A stretch of DNA of 64,000 nucleotides, taken from Phycisphaerae bacterium (GTDB taxonomy: Bacteria > Planctomycetota > Phycisphaerae > UBA1845 > Fen-1342). The DNA lies in the NCBI GenBank assembly GCA_028277645.1, contig JANQFV010000028.1, positions 124,001 through 188,000 of the forward strand, in the 5' to 3' direction. Below, in pieces: positions 39,554 through 49,211 of the stretch (position 1 is its first letter; every line of letters starts with the position of its first letter). The position numbers were made by a program, and so were the translations under genes. Below the pieces are notes generated by a model. It saw only the letters and a program-made list of their open reading frames with translations. It searched no databases and was not told where the DNA came from.

Positions 39554-40618
39554 ATGTCGATTGATGAACCATCGAGCGAGGCACCCGACGCACTGCGGGC
39601 AAAGCGCCAAAGTGTGCGGTGGCGCATTGTGAAGTGGAGCTTTCGCGGCGTATTGCTGGCAGCGGTCGGCGCGATCGCGGGGATGGCGTGGATGATCAGC
39701 GGAATGCCGGGGAAATCGTATAAGGGCGCCCTACCGTCGCTGACCGCCGCGCAGCAGGAGTTGCGCGACGAACTGCGGCGCGACGTCGGGAAGCTCGCCG
39801 ACGACATCGGTGAGCGCAATGTGTACACGCGCGGCTCGCTCGATGAGGCCGTTGACTGGATCGAGAGCGAATTCAAACACGCCGGTTATGCAGTCGAACG
39901 GCAGACGTTCGAGGTCATGCGCACGCCGTGCCATAACCTGATCGTCGAGCTCGCCGGCAAAAAGCGGGCGGACGAGATACTCGTCGTCGGCGCGCACTAT
40001 GACACGGTGCCGGACTGCCCGGGCGCCAATGATAACGGCAGTGCGGTGGCTGCGCTGCTGGCCCTGGCGCGACGACTTGCGCAGGAACCGCATGCGCGCA
40101 CGCTGCGTTTCGTCGCGTTTGCGAACGAGGAACCGCCCTTCTTCTGGACCGACGAGATGGGCAGCCTCATCTACGCGCGGCGTTGTCGGGAGCGCGACGA
40201 GAACATCATCGGCATGATCGCGCTGGAGACGATGGGGTACTACTCGGACGAGCGCGGCAGCCAGGCGTACCCGCCGCCGTTCAGCCTGCTGTATCCGTCG
40301 ACCGGGGATTTCATCGCGTTCGTGGGGAACATGAAATCGCGACCGTTCATTCGCACGGTGGTCGGCGCGTTTCGACGGCACGCGCAATTCCCCTCGCAGG
40401 GCGCGGCGATTCCCGGGATCGTGCCGCAGGCCGGGTGGTCGGACCACTGGTCGTTCTGGCAGGCGGGCTACCCGGGTCTGATGGTCACCGACACGGCCCC
40501 CTTCCGCTATCCGCACTACCACATGCCCGAGGACACGTCCGACAAGATCGACTACGACCGGCTGGCCCGCGTCGTGGCAGGGATGGAAGACGTCATTCGC
40601 GAGTTGGTGAACGACTAG
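39554..40618 (+). CDS. M28-family zinc aminopeptidase-like protein, membrane-anchored
   Basis: A 354-residue protein with one N-terminal transmembrane segment (about 25-47) and a periplasmic M28 peptidase domain. Zinc ligands fit VVGAHYDTVP, GANDNGSAVAALL, FVAFANEEPP, and YHMPEDT near the end. It would cleave N-terminal residues from peptides outside the cytoplasm. Confidence 0.85.
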   Translation: MSIDEPSSEAPDALRAKRQSVRWRIVKWSFRGVLLAAVGAIAGMAWMISGMPGKSYKGALPSLTAAQQELRDELRRDVGKLADDIGERNVYTRGSLDEAVDWIESEFKHAGYAVERQTFEVMRTPCHNLIVELAGKKRADEILVVGAHYDTVPDCPGANDNGSAVAALLALARRLAQEPHARTLRFVAFANEEPPFFWTDEMGSLIYARRCRERDENIIGMIALETMGYYSDERGSQAYPPPFSLLYPSTGDFIAFVGNMKSRPFIRTVVGAFRRHAQFPSQGAAIPGIVPQAGWSDHWSFWQAGYPGLMVTDTAPFRYPHYHMPEDTSDKIDYDRLARVVAGMEDVIRELVND

Positions 40619-40647
40619 GCAAAGTGCCAAAACCCGTCTGGCGCTTC

Positions 40648-41169
40648 TTACTCGCCCGCTTGAAGCTGCCTTAGAAACCCCTGCAGCAGCGGGCGCGGGA
40701 CGCGGGCGAGGCGGCGTGGGGGGATTTCGTCGATGGACAGACGTTCGATGATGTCGTTCGCTTCGTTGCGTTTGGACTTGATCTGTTGCGCGAGCTGCTC
40801 CGCTTCGTCGAGGTTGCCATCCGCCATCGCGAGCACGTAGTCGACGATCAGCTCCTCCATGTCCACCGGCAGCGACGCATCGTAGATGCTCGCATCAGCG
40901 CCGTCGGCCAGGCCGATATTGTCCTCGGGCACGTCGTCAGTCTCGCCGCGCAGTTGTGCGGCGAGCTGGTCCGATTCGCGCTGGGCACGCTCCTTTTCGG
41001 CGCGCTCCTCCTCGCTCTCCTCGGCAAACCCGATCGTCTCCAGGTCCTCCTGCGGCGACGGGATGTACACGCTCTGGTGGCAGGTCGGGCACTTGCCGCG
41101 CTTGCCGGCGTGCTCATCGGCCGTGCGAACCAGCCTCCCGCAATGGTCACAGTGAAACTCGATCGACAT
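40648..41169 (-). CDS. zinc-ribbon protein with acidic coiled region
   Basis: A 173-residue protein. A treble-clef-like ribbon (CDHCGRLVRTADEHAGKRGKCPTC) at the N terminus is followed by an acidic, helical region with a probable coiled coil (EESEEERAEKERAQRESDQ). It is not recognised as a named family. ATG 41169 is chosen because residues upstream are translated from the palindromic repeat at 41237-41321. Confidence 0.55.
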   Translation of the reverse strand: MSIEFHCDHCGRLVRTADEHAGKRGKCPTCHQSVYIPSPQEDLETIGFAEESEEERAEKERAQRESDQLAAQLRGETDDVPEDNIGLADGADASIYDASLPVDMEELIVDYVLAMADGNLDEAEQLAQQIKSKRNEANDIIERLSIDEIPPRRLARVPRPLLQGFLRQLQAGE

Positions 41170-41236
41170 AACGACACCTCCGTGTGGCTGCACGCATTGT
41201 ACTGCGTCGTGCGACCTATTGCGACGACGGTACCGT

Positions 41237-41321
41237 TGCACTAGTGCAATCGTGCAGTTGTGCCACTGCTCTTGAGCAGTGGACGCGCCGGTCGTACTGC
41301 ACTGCTCAAGAGCAGTGGCAC
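41237..41321. repeat. nested palindromes: 22-bp inverted repeat plus a 14-bp palindrome
   Basis: Arms GTGCCACTGCTC...GAGCAGTG at 41260-41281 and their exact complement at 41300-41321 form a 22-bp perfect inverted repeat with an 18-nt loop. Each arm is itself a CACTGCTC/GAGCAGTG hairpin. Just left lies the perfect palindrome TTGCACTAGTGCAA (41237-41250). The element occupies the gap between der and a zinc-ribbon gene and looks like a dispersed repeat or small non-autonomous element. Confidence 0.8.
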
Positions 41322-41326
41322 AGGTG

Positions 41327-42664
41327 CTACTTTGGTGCCGGCTCGTTCGACCCGGAGCCGCGGGGGCGGAACCACAGACGGTATGGCACTTCGGGGATGG
41401 GCAGGCGTTCGCGCAGGCGATTCTCCAGATAGCGCCGATATTCGTCACGCACCAGGCTCGGATCGTTGCAGAAGAACACGAACGTCGGCGGGGCCACCGA
41501 CACCTGCGTGCCGTAGTAGATCTTCACCGGCTTGGTGCCGCGCTTCGCGCTCGGTCCGCGCAGTCCGAGAATCTCCTGCAACGCGGTGTTCAACCGTCCG
41601 GTCGAGATGCGCGTGTGCGCCTGTTTGTGCAGGCTGAGCGCAACGTCTACCGCTGCGTCCACATTCTTGCCGGTCTTGGCGGTGATGAATGTGATCGGCG
41701 CGTACGTCAGATTCGGCAGCACGCGCGTGAGGTACTCGCCGAACTCGCCTGCCTCGGCCAACGGCTTGGCCAGGTCCCACTTGTTGATTGCGATCACGAT
41801 CGGCTTGTATGCGTCGAGCACCGCGCTAACCAGCTTGAGATCGACCTCCGCGATCGGCACAAGCGCATCGACCAGCACCAACACGACGTCGGCACGTTGG
41901 ATCGACCGCAGCGCGCGTGTGTACGAGTAGAAGTCGATATCGTTCATGCGGGCTTTCTTGCGAACGCCCGCCGTGTCGATCGCGATGAACTGCCGGCCGT
42001 CCTTTTCGAAGCGCACGTCGACAGCGTCGCGCGTTGTGCCGGGGATCTCGCTGACGATCATGCGCTCCTCGCCGGCCAACGCGTTGACGAACGTGCTCTT
42101 GCCGGCGTTGCGCTTGCCGACGATCGCCAGCTTCATCACCGGCGTGTCGGGCTCAGACTCCGTGGCAGGTCCGAGAATTTCGGCGATCCGCGTTAGCAGC
42201 GCCACGCGTCCGCGGCCGTGCAGGGCCGACGTACACAGGGGCTCGCCCCAGCCGAGCCGGTGAAACTCACCGGACGCCGGCTCATGTTTCGGATCATCAA
42301 CCTTGTTGGCGACGAGGACGACCTGTTTCTCCGCGCGGCGCAGCAACTCCGCGACGGTCTGGTCCAGCGCAGTCACGCCGGCGGTGACGTCGACCATAAA
42401 GAGCACCAGGTCGGCGCGATCGATCGCGAAGCGGATCTGCTCTTCGACGTGCGTTTCCAGGTTGTCGTCGTCGACAATGCCGATTCCGCCCGTGTCGATC
42501 ACGTCGAAGCAGCATTCGTTATGCGTGATCGTGAAGCTCACGCGATCACGCGTTATGCCGGAGCGCGGATCGACGATGCTGATGCGCGCGCGCGCCAGTG
42601 CGTTGAGCAGCGAGCTCTTCCCGACGTTCGGACGTCCCACGATCACGACTGTTGGCAGTGCCAT
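41327..42664 (-). CDS. der: ribosome-assembly GTPase Der (EngA)
   Basis: A protein of 445 residues with two tandem GTPase domains: VVIVGRPNVGKSS at the N terminus and AIVGKRNAGKSTF in the second, each with its own DTAG/DTGG and NKxD motifs (NKVDD and NKWDL). The C-terminal KH-like domain is present. Der is needed for 50S subunit maturation. No clear ribosome binding site was seen; ATG 42664 is used, with alternatives 12 or 18 bases upstream. The stop is six bases from an inverted repeat. Confidence 0.95.
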   Translation of the reverse strand: MALPTVVIVGRPNVGKSSLLNALARARISIVDPRSGITRDRVSFTITHNECCFDVIDTGGIGIVDDDNLETHVEEQIRFAIDRADLVLFMVDVTAGVTALDQTVAELLRRAEKQVVLVANKVDDPKHEPASGEFHRLGWGEPLCTSALHGRGRVALLTRIAEILGPATESEPDTPVMKLAIVGKRNAGKSTFVNALAGEERMIVSEIPGTTRDAVDVRFEKDGRQFIAIDTAGVRKKARMNDIDFYSYTRALRSIQRADVVLVLVDALVPIAEVDLKLVSAVLDAYKPIVIAINKWDLAKPLAEAGEFGEYLTRVLPNLTYAPITFITAKTGKNVDAAVDVALSLHKQAHTRISTGRLNTALQEILGLRGPSAKRGTKPVKIYYGTQVSVAPPTFVFFCNDPSLVRDEYRRYLENRLRERLPIPEVPYRLWFRPRGSGSNEPAPK

Positions 42665-42771
42665 GGTCGTGATCATACGCACGCATCGGCTACCGGCAAA
42701 TTCCCGCGCAGCAAACAGGGCCGGCGAATCAGCCGACCCTGCTCACCCCCTCGCGTATTGTAAGTGCCGCT

Positions 42772-43440
42772 TTACGCGACGGACCGGCGATGCAGCGGAT
42801 GCCGTCGACCGTTGCGCTTGTACCGATTGAAGGCCGTCTGAATCAGGTCCGAAGTGGTCTTCAGCGCCACGCCCTTGGCTTCCAACTGCCGCAGCGTCAT
42901 GTTCCCCTCCTCCTCATCCCACCAGCCGCAGGCATCGTGCAGCACGACCACGTCGCGGTGACGCAGCATGAGCCCGAGCGTCAGCAGCCGGATCGTGGTC
43001 TCCAACCCGACGCCGAAGACAACAAACCGCCGCGACGGCATCTCGGTCAACAGTCGATCGAGCTTGGGGTTTGTGAACGGATCGCGATGTTGCTTGACCA
43101 GGATGGCCTGTTGGTGTTGCTGGAGCAGATCGAGCGAGACGCAGAGACAGTTGTCGGAGTTTACCTGGACGTGATCCGGTAACAGCGTGAACGACACTTT
43201 GCGTTGCCCGTGTGTGCCGATCACACAGTCGGGTTGAGGGATGCCGCGCACGTCGTCGGGCCGGCGCGCGTGTACGCAGGAAATCGTCGGCACCCGCGCC
43301 CAGCGGGCGAACGCCATCAGCCGTTTCATGCTGGCTGTAATCTGGGTTGCGTTGGTTGCCGGCCGCGCCCCATCCGGCAAGAGGTAATCACGTTGAGTGC
43401 AGACGTCGATGAGGACGTCTGCGCGCCGCCCGTTCACCAC
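42772..43440 (-). CDS. isochorismatase-like hydrolase lacking the catalytic cysteine
   Basis: A 222-residue member of the isochorismatase/nicotinamidase superfamily by fold: the aspartate strand DVLIDVCTQRDYL, a lysine in AILVKQHRDPF, and the later GVGLETTIRLLTLGLMLRHRDVVVLHDAC block. In canonical members the stretch reads GV(A/L)T(D/E)xC, with the nucleophile cysteine; here it is GLETTI, so the cysteine is replaced by threonine. It is probably inactive or uses another chemistry. GGAGGG lies seven bases before GTG 43440. Confidence 0.7.
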   Translation of the reverse strand: MVNGRRADVLIDVCTQRDYLLPDGARPATNATQITASMKRLMAFARWARVPTISCVHARRPDDVRGIPQPDCVIGTHGQRKVSFTLLPDHVQVNSDNCLCVSLDLLQQHQQAILVKQHRDPFTNPKLDRLLTEMPSRRFVVFGVGLETTIRLLTLGLMLRHRDVVVLHDACGWWDEEEGNMTLRQLEAKGVALKTTSDLIQTAFNRYKRNGRRHPLHRRSVA

Positions 43441-43852
43441 GGCCAAACCCTCCAATACCTGGTGGTATCGCGCGCTGGCCGTCCTGGCGCGGATCGCGCG
43501 GCTTCTGGCTTACAAAAGTGGCCGTCGCCCGGTCTTCAATTGTGACTTGCGGTGATCAGCGGAAATGCCAACCACTTTCTCCTCCGATGCGGCCAATTCT
43601 ACGCGCGGAATCCGCGGGGGGCAAACGGAAAAACTCGTAAGTCTTTGCTATTTCAGGGTCTGATAACGAATTGACAGCCAATTGACAGGCCGAGCGCGGG
43701 CGTGCGGTTACTGGCTCTTGGCCGGAGCTCTGCCACGCAGGCGGCCGCGGGTGCGGGTTGCCATTCAACTCGCCAACGTCATACTGTCGCCCTTCCGCGC
43801 CCGCGGCAGCGAGCACGAGCTAGCCGGTGAACGCGGGGCTATTCGAGGATCA
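43441..43852. other. 412-bp intergenic region, divergent promoters
   Basis: Lies between divergent genes. It contains two direct copies of AATTGACAG (43669-43677 and 43680-43688), each with a TTGACA, but no clear -10. No gene was found. Confidence 0.4.
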
Positions 43853-45190
43853 ATGATGTCGTTGATGGTGGGTGTATCGGGGATTCGCGGCTTGGTCGGC
43901 AAGACGCTGACGCCGACGTTAGCGCTGGAGTTCGCGCAGGCCTATGGGACGCTGCTCGGCGGTGGTCGAGTCGTGCTGGCTCGTGACTCGCGCCCCAGCG
44001 GAGCGATGTACGCCGCCGCTGCCGCCGCCGGACTGGAGGCGACCGGCTGCGCGGTCACCGAGTTGGGACTCGTCATGACGCCGACGGTCGGCCGGGCGAT
44101 TCGCGACGGGAAGTTCGATGGCGGCATGATCATCACGGCCAGTCACAACCCCAGCGAGTGGAACGGGCTGAAGTTCCTCGATGACCTTGGCGTCGCGCCG
44201 GATCCGGCCCGCGCGGCGCGTATCGCGGAGATTCGGGCAAACGCCGCATTCAATCTGCTCAAGACCAACTTCCCCACGCGCGAGTTCGATTCGAACGCCG
44301 GTCAGCGGCATGTGGACGCCGTGCTGGCCGCGATCGAGGTTGACACGGCTTCGCTGCGCGGTGTACGCGTTGTGCTGGACAGCATCAACGGTGCCGGCTG
44401 CACGCATACGCCGCTGCTTCTGGAGGCGCTGGGCTGCGAGCTCGTCCACGTGAACGGCACACCTACCGGCAACTTCGCGCATCGGCCCGAGCCGGTCCGC
44501 GAGAATCTAACAGAACTCTGCGCGCAGGTTCGTGACGCGCGTGCGGCAGTCGGGTTTGCACAGGACCCGGACGCCGACCGGCTCGCGATCGTCGACGAGA
44601 ATGGAGAGTACATCGGCGAGGAATACACGCTCGCGCTGGCTGTCGAATCGGTGCTGTCCCGACGACCGGGGCCGGTCGCGGCCAACCTCAGCACCTCGCG
44701 CATGATCGATGACATCGCTCGTCGGTACGAGGTCGATGTGTTGCGGACGCCCGTGGGCGAGTCGCACGTCGCTCGGGCAATGCAAGCCAACGACAGCGTC
44801 ATCGGCGGCGAGGGCAACGGCGGCGTGATCGACCCGCGGATCTGCTTCGTCCGCGACAGCCTGTCGGCGATCAGCCTCGTCCTGCAACTGGTCGCGGCGA
44901 CCGGCAAATCGATCAGTGCCCTGGTGGCGGACCTGCCTGCTTATCGCTTTGTGAAGCAGAAGTTCGAGATGCCACGCGACCGGATTCAGGCCGCCGTGGG
45001 AGCGGTTACGGAACGATTTGCTGATCGGCAGCCCAACACGTCCGACGGCGTACGCATCGACTTTCCGGAGGGCTGGGTGCATCTGCGAGCCTCGAACACC
45101 GAACCCATCGTCCGCGTGGTCGCCGAAGCTGACTCGGAGGCAACTGCCGAGGCGCTAACCGGCCGTGTACGTGAAGCCGCCGGCTTCTGA
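43853..45190 (+). CDS. glmM: phosphoglucosamine mutase-like phosphohexomutase
   Basis: A 445-residue alpha-D-phosphohexomutase. It begins VGVSGIRGLVG; the phosphoserine loop is ITASHNPSEWNGLKF at about residues 95-109, the metal loop is DPDADRLAI, the sugar loop GGEGNGGVID, and the C-terminal phosphate loop LRASNTEPIVRV. It interconverts 6- and 1-phosphates of glucosamine or a related hexose in cell-envelope precursor synthesis. The specificity (GlmM versus ManB/Pgm) is inferred. ATG at 43853 follows GAGGATCA. Confidence 0.85.
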   Translation: MMSLMVGVSGIRGLVGKTLTPTLALEFAQAYGTLLGGGRVVLARDSRPSGAMYAAAAAAGLEATGCAVTELGLVMTPTVGRAIRDGKFDGGMIITASHNPSEWNGLKFLDDLGVAPDPARAARIAEIRANAAFNLLKTNFPTREFDSNAGQRHVDAVLAAIEVDTASLRGVRVVLDSINGAGCTHTPLLLEALGCELVHVNGTPTGNFAHRPEPVRENLTELCAQVRDARAAVGFAQDPDADRLAIVDENGEYIGEEYTLALAVESVLSRRPGPVAANLSTSRMIDDIARRYEVDVLRTPVGESHVARAMQANDSVIGGEGNGGVIDPRICFVRDSLSAISLVLQLVAATGKSISALVADLPAYRFVKQKFEMPRDRIQAAVGAVTERFADRQPNTSDGVRIDFPEGWVHLRASNTEPIVRVVAEADSEATAEALTGRVREAAGF

Positions 45191-45328
45191 CTCATGGACG
45201 AACGGCTGCACGTTACCCCTCTCGAAACTGGTGGGAAACCGTCGATAATGTCGAGACGTGTACCGCACACATGACGCGCCGGGCGGCGTGTCACCCCCCT
45301 GGGTACAGAAGGAAGGTGCCAGACGCAC

Positions 45329-47884
45329 ATGAACCATATTCGCACATTCACCGTCGTTCCGAGCCTCCCCGAGGTCCTTGAGCCGCTGCGCCAGTTGGCC
45401 TACAACCTGTGGTGGACGTGGAACCCGGCCGCGACCGATCTGTTCCGTCGACTCGACGTCGACCTCTGGCGCGAGGTCGAGCACAACCCCATCGCCCTGC
45501 TGTGGCGCATCCCCCAAGAACGTCTCGAACAGGCCGCGAAGGACGACGCTTACATCGCGCAGCTCTGTCGCGTGATGGACTCGTTTTACGTCTATCGCAA
45601 CAGCCGGACGTGGTTCGACGAGCAGTATCCGCAAAGCAAAGACAGGACCATCGCCTACTTCTCGGCCGAGTTCGGTCTGCACGAGAGCCTGCCGATCTAC
45701 TCCGGCGGTCTGGGCGTGCTGGCCGGCGACCACCTGAAGTCCGCGTCTGACCTGGGCATCCCCCTCGTGGGTGTGGGGCTGATCTACCGCCAGGGCTATT
45801 TCACTCAGCAGCTTACCGAAGACGGCTGGCAACTCGAGAGCTATCCCACCTATGACCCGCACCAGTGGAGTGCAACGCAGATCAAAAACGGCGACGGTCA
45901 ACCGCTGAAGATCTCCGTCAAGCTCGGGCGACAGGACCTACACGCCGCGGTGTGGTTGGTCCATGTCGGACGCGTACGTCTCTATCTGCTCGACGCCGAC
46001 TTGCCCGAGAACCCGCCGGAATTCCGTGCCATCACGTCACGACTCTACGGCGGTGACCGCACGATGCGTATCCGCCAGGAGATCCTGCTGGGCATCGGCG
46101 GCCTGCGGGCGCTGCGCGCACTGGGCATCGAACCGGATGTCTGCCACATGAACGAGGGGCACGCCGCGTTTCTCGCGCTGGAACGGATTCGCCAGACCAT
46201 GCATGAGCATGGCCTCAGCTATCGCGAAGCGCGCGAGATTACCAGCGGCGGCAACATCTTCACTACGCACACGCCGGTACCGGCCGGCATCGATCGCTTC
46301 GAGCCGGAGCTGGTACAGAAACATCTTGAGTGGATGGCGCACGAGCTGGGCATCGGCACCCGTGACCTGCTAGCGCTGGGCCGCGAACACGAGGACAAGC
46401 CGGAGGAAGAGTTCTGCATGCCCTTCCTCGCATTGCGTTTGTCTTACCGCAGCAACGGCGTGAGCAAGCTGCACGGAGAGGTTGCCCGCGGAATGTGGCA
46501 AGGGTACTGGCCCGGCATCCCGCGCGAAGAAGTGCCGATCATGCACGTGACCAACGGCATCCACATCCGCACATGGACCAGTCCGACGATGGCCGAGCTG
46601 CTCGAGCAATACCTCGCGCCGAACTGGCCCGAGGCCAACGAGAATGATGGGCTCTGGGATCGTGTCCGCGACATCCCGGACGCCGAACTATGGCGCGTCC
46701 ACGTCCGCCGGCGTGAGTGGATGATCGCAGCGATACGGCGGCGACTGCGACAGCAGCTCAAGGGGCGCGGCGCGCCGCCGGCGGAGATCAAGGCAGCGGA
46801 CGAAGTGCTCGACCCCGAAGCGCTCACCATCGGCTTCGCCCGCCGATTCGCGCCGTACAAACGTGCGACGCTGCTCTTTCGTGACATCGATCGGTTGGCT
46901 CGCATTGTCACGTCGAAAGAGCGGCCGGTGCAGTTCATCTTCGCCGGCAAGGCCCACCCGCACGACGGCGCGGGCAAAGAGCTGATCAAGGAGATCGCGG
47001 CCGTCTGCGCAAAGCCGCAGTTCCGCCGGCGGATCGTGTTTATGGAGAACTACAACATCTCGTTGGCGCGCGTCATGGTTCAGGGTGTCGATCTGTGGCT
47101 CAATAATCCGCTGCGCCTGCACGAAGCCAGCGGTACGAGCGGCATGAAGGTACCGGCCAACGGCGGCCTGAATGTCTCCTGCCTCGATGGCTGGTGGCCG
47201 GAGGCATTCAACGGCGAGAACGGCTGGGCCGTCGGCGATGGACGCGTGTACGACGACCTCGCCTACCAGGATCACGTGGAGTGCGAGTCGCTCTATAACC
47301 TGCTCGAGCGTGAGATTATCCCGCTGTTCTACGAGCGTACGGCGGACGACCTGCCGCGGGCGTGGATTCGGCACGTAAAGGAGTCGATGCGCACGATCGT
47401 GCCGCAGTTCAACACGAACCGCATGTTGCGCGACTATACCCAGAAGATGTACATGGCGGCGATGGAGCGCGCCGAACGCGTCACCGCTGACAATTTCGCT
47501 CTGGGGCGTTCGCTGTCGAATTGGAAGGAGCGCCTGCGGGCGCACTGGCACGAGGTGCGTGTCGCTCATGTCGAAGCGGAGCCGCACGACCTGCTCAAGG
47601 TGGGCGACACCCTGAAGCTTCGGGCCCGCGTCCATCTCGGCTCGATTGCGCCCGAGGACATTGCGGTCGAGGCATACTACGGGCCGCTCGACAGCGATGG
47701 AAAGGTCGTGTCGGGACACGCAGCTCGGCTCGAGTTCGCCCAACACGAGCAGAACGGCGAGCACACGTTCACCGGTGCCGTGCCGTGCGAGCGCAGCGGA
47801 CGCACCGGCTACGCGATTCGTGTCGTGCCCAGCCACAAGGATCTCGCCGACCGCTACGATCAGGGACTCGTGGTCTGGGGCTGA
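45329..47884 (+). CDS. glgP: alpha-glucan phosphorylase
   Basis: An 851-residue member of the short-type alpha-glucan phosphorylases, with the N-terminal DUF3417 region (LRQLAYNLWWTWNPAA). It releases glucose 1-phosphate from glycogen or maltodextrin. PLP lysine is in ASGTSGMKVPANGGLN (about residue 610); FSAEFGLHESLPIYSGGLGVLAGDHLKSASD and MNEGHAAFLALERI are conserved. AAGGAAGG lies upstream of ATG 45329. Phosphohexomutase just upstream and a secreted GH57-like enzyme elsewhere in the window suggest alpha-glucan use, which is inference. Confidence 0.93.
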   Translation: MNHIRTFTVVPSLPEVLEPLRQLAYNLWWTWNPAATDLFRRLDVDLWREVEHNPIALLWRIPQERLEQAAKDDAYIAQLCRVMDSFYVYRNSRTWFDEQYPQSKDRTIAYFSAEFGLHESLPIYSGGLGVLAGDHLKSASDLGIPLVGVGLIYRQGYFTQQLTEDGWQLESYPTYDPHQWSATQIKNGDGQPLKISVKLGRQDLHAAVWLVHVGRVRLYLLDADLPENPPEFRAITSRLYGGDRTMRIRQEILLGIGGLRALRALGIEPDVCHMNEGHAAFLALERIRQTMHEHGLSYREAREITSGGNIFTTHTPVPAGIDRFEPELVQKHLEWMAHELGIGTRDLLALGREHEDKPEEEFCMPFLALRLSYRSNGVSKLHGEVARGMWQGYWPGIPREEVPIMHVTNGIHIRTWTSPTMAELLEQYLAPNWPEANENDGLWDRVRDIPDAELWRVHVRRREWMIAAIRRRLRQQLKGRGAPPAEIKAADEVLDPEALTIGFARRFAPYKRATLLFRDIDRLARIVTSKERPVQFIFAGKAHPHDGAGKELIKEIAAVCAKPQFRRRIVFMENYNISLARVMVQGVDLWLNNPLRLHEASGTSGMKVPANGGLNVSCLDGWWPEAFNGENGWAVGDGRVYDDLAYQDHVECESLYNLLEREIIPLFYERTADDLPRAWIRHVKESMRTIVPQFNTNRMLRDYTQKMYMAAMERAERVTADNFALGRSLSNWKERLRAHWHEVRVAHVEAEPHDLLKVGDTLKLRARVHLGSIAPEDIAVEAYYGPLDSDGKVVSGHAARLEFAQHEQNGEHTFTGAVPCERSGRTGYAIRVVPSHKDLADRYDQGLVVWG

Positions 47885-47947
47885 GCTGGAGCGACGCGCC
47901 GAGTTCAGCAGTGGGCTATCGACCAAGAATGAGGATGGGAGTGAGAC

Positions 47948-48310
47948 ATGCCGGATGACTCGACGACCGTGGCGGAGCTGCGCAAAGTCGTGGCGGATTT
48001 TGTCGCCGAGCGGGAGTGGCAGCGCTATCACGACGCGAAAAATCTGTCAATGTCCATCGCGATCGAGACCGCGGAGTTGATGGAGCACTTTCAGTGGACC
48101 CGGAACGAGGAGCTCACCGTCGTCACCAGCGACGAGCGTGTGAGCATCGAAATCCGTGACGAGATCGCGGACATCGCGTGCTACCTGCTCGCACTGGCAA
48201 ACGTGTTGGAGATCGACCTGGCAGACGCGCTGCGGGACAAGATCGAGAAGAACAAGCGCAAGTACCCGGCGGACGAATTCCGCGGGAACTACTACAAGCC
48301 CGAGGCGTGA
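47948..48310 (+). CDS. MazG-like nucleotide pyrophosphohydrolase (dCTPase-like)
   Basis: A 120-residue all-alpha NTP pyrophosphatase of the RS21-C6/iMazG type. The metal-binding ETAELMEHF and EIRDEIADIACYLLALANVL motifs are intact. It likely hydrolyses dCTP or a modified nucleotide to the monophosphate (house-cleaning). GGGAG precedes ATG 47948. It follows glgP by 63 bp. Confidence 0.85.
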   Translation: MPDDSTTVAELRKVVADFVAEREWQRYHDAKNLSMSIAIETAELMEHFQWTRNEELTVVTSDERVSIEIRDEIADIACYLLALANVLEIDLADALRDKIEKNKRKYPADEFRGNYYKPEA

Positions 48311-48449
48311 CAGCCCACGGACGGCTAGGGATTATCCAGTCCATTGACGCCAACGGCTGCGGAACGCGGCAAGCGCTGGTAGCGAGGCGTCTGAAGCGAG
48401 CAGAATAGCTTGACAGATATGAAGCCCGCGTTAAGCTGCGGGTCGCGAT

Positions 48450-48522
<73 letters not shown>

Positions 48523-48530
48523 TCCTAAGT

Positions 48531-48567
48531 GCCTGTCGTAACAAGAGTTACGGCAGGCGTTTTCTTT
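48531..48567 (+). terminator. terminator after tRNA-Met
   Basis: The hairpin GCCTGTCGTAAC/GTTACGGCAGGC (one G-U pair) is followed by GTTTTCTTT. It is eight bases after the tRNA and fits an intrinsic terminator. Confidence 0.8.
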
Positions 48568-48800
48568 GATTTTGGCGCTCATTTTGGCGCTCGACCGCAT
48601 CTCTCTGGCAGCCCCTACGTGGCTACGTGCGAAAATCGGGGGCGTGGTTGCGAATAACTCGCTCGCGTGGTCGAATGCCAAGTTGAAACGGTTGACGGCA
48701 AGGACTTGTCACCCGAAGGCACGAGCGCAGAGCGGCAAAGAGTCCAAAGAGGCCCGAGCCCATAAGGTCACGTTGTATGTGACTAATTGAGACGCACCTT

Positions 48801-48836
48801 ATCGCCGCTGCCCAACTGGGCAGCGGCGATTCTTTA
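48801..48836 (+). terminator. terminator-like hairpin in the island
   Basis: A perfect 11-bp stem CGCCGCTGCCC/GGGCAGCGGCG with loop AACT (48803-48828), followed by ATTCTTTA. It lies between a gap with no clear gene (48568-48800, only a doubtful 74-codon frame) and a minus-strand gene; it may serve as a bidirectional block. Confidence 0.65.
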
Positions 48837-48842
48837 TCAGGT

Positions 48843-49190
48843 CTACCCCGGCTTTTTCACACGCCCGATGCCATTGCACGTATCGCACCGCCTCGTGCTC
48901 TGCTTGCCGTCGGGGACGCTTGCAACATAGATCGTTCCATTGTCGCAGTCGCGGCACTTCTCCCAGTTCTCGGAAACCTCAACAATGACGTGGGCTTGCG
49001 GAGATTCGTCGAACCCGACGCTGATCCGAACCGTCTGCCCGTCGTCCGACTTTGCTTCGATGGTCAATGATCTTGGCGGTGCTCCCGTATCGTCGCCATA
49101 GAGCGCGGTAATGAGTTCCTTGCCGTTCTCAACCTCATACGGGAACAATGAGCCGTCCACCAAAGACAAGCCTATCCGCAAGTTGTCCAT
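48843..49190 (-). CDS. small protein with CR-type (DnaJ-like) zinc finger
   Basis: A 115-residue protein. The first 75 residues are beta-rich and unrecognised. The C terminus holds two CxxCxxG-like units, CRDCDNGTIY and RRCDTCNGIGRV, as in the DnaJ cysteine-rich zinc finger. It lies 21 bp downstream of the TIR-like gene on the same strand, so the two are probably co-transcribed. AAGGATG precedes ATG 49190. Confidence 0.55.
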   Translation of the reverse strand: MDNLRIGLSLVDGSLFPYEVENGKELITALYGDDTGAPPRSLTIEAKSDDGQTVRISVGFDESPQAHVIVEVSENWEKCRDCDNGTIYVASVPDGKQSTRRCDTCNGIGRVKKPG

Positions 49191-49211
49191 TAGACGCTCA
49201 TCCTTCCTGAA

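Noticed and set aside
48566-48790. A 74-codon plus-strand frame after the tRNA terminator.
   Set aside because: It starts inside the terminator region, lacks a ribosome binding site and matches no family; it may be a remnant of an integrated element.
48801-48830. A possible integron attC site in the low-GC island.
   Set aside because: The hairpin is perfect and followed by a T-rich tract, with no GTTRRRY core; it is better read as a terminator.
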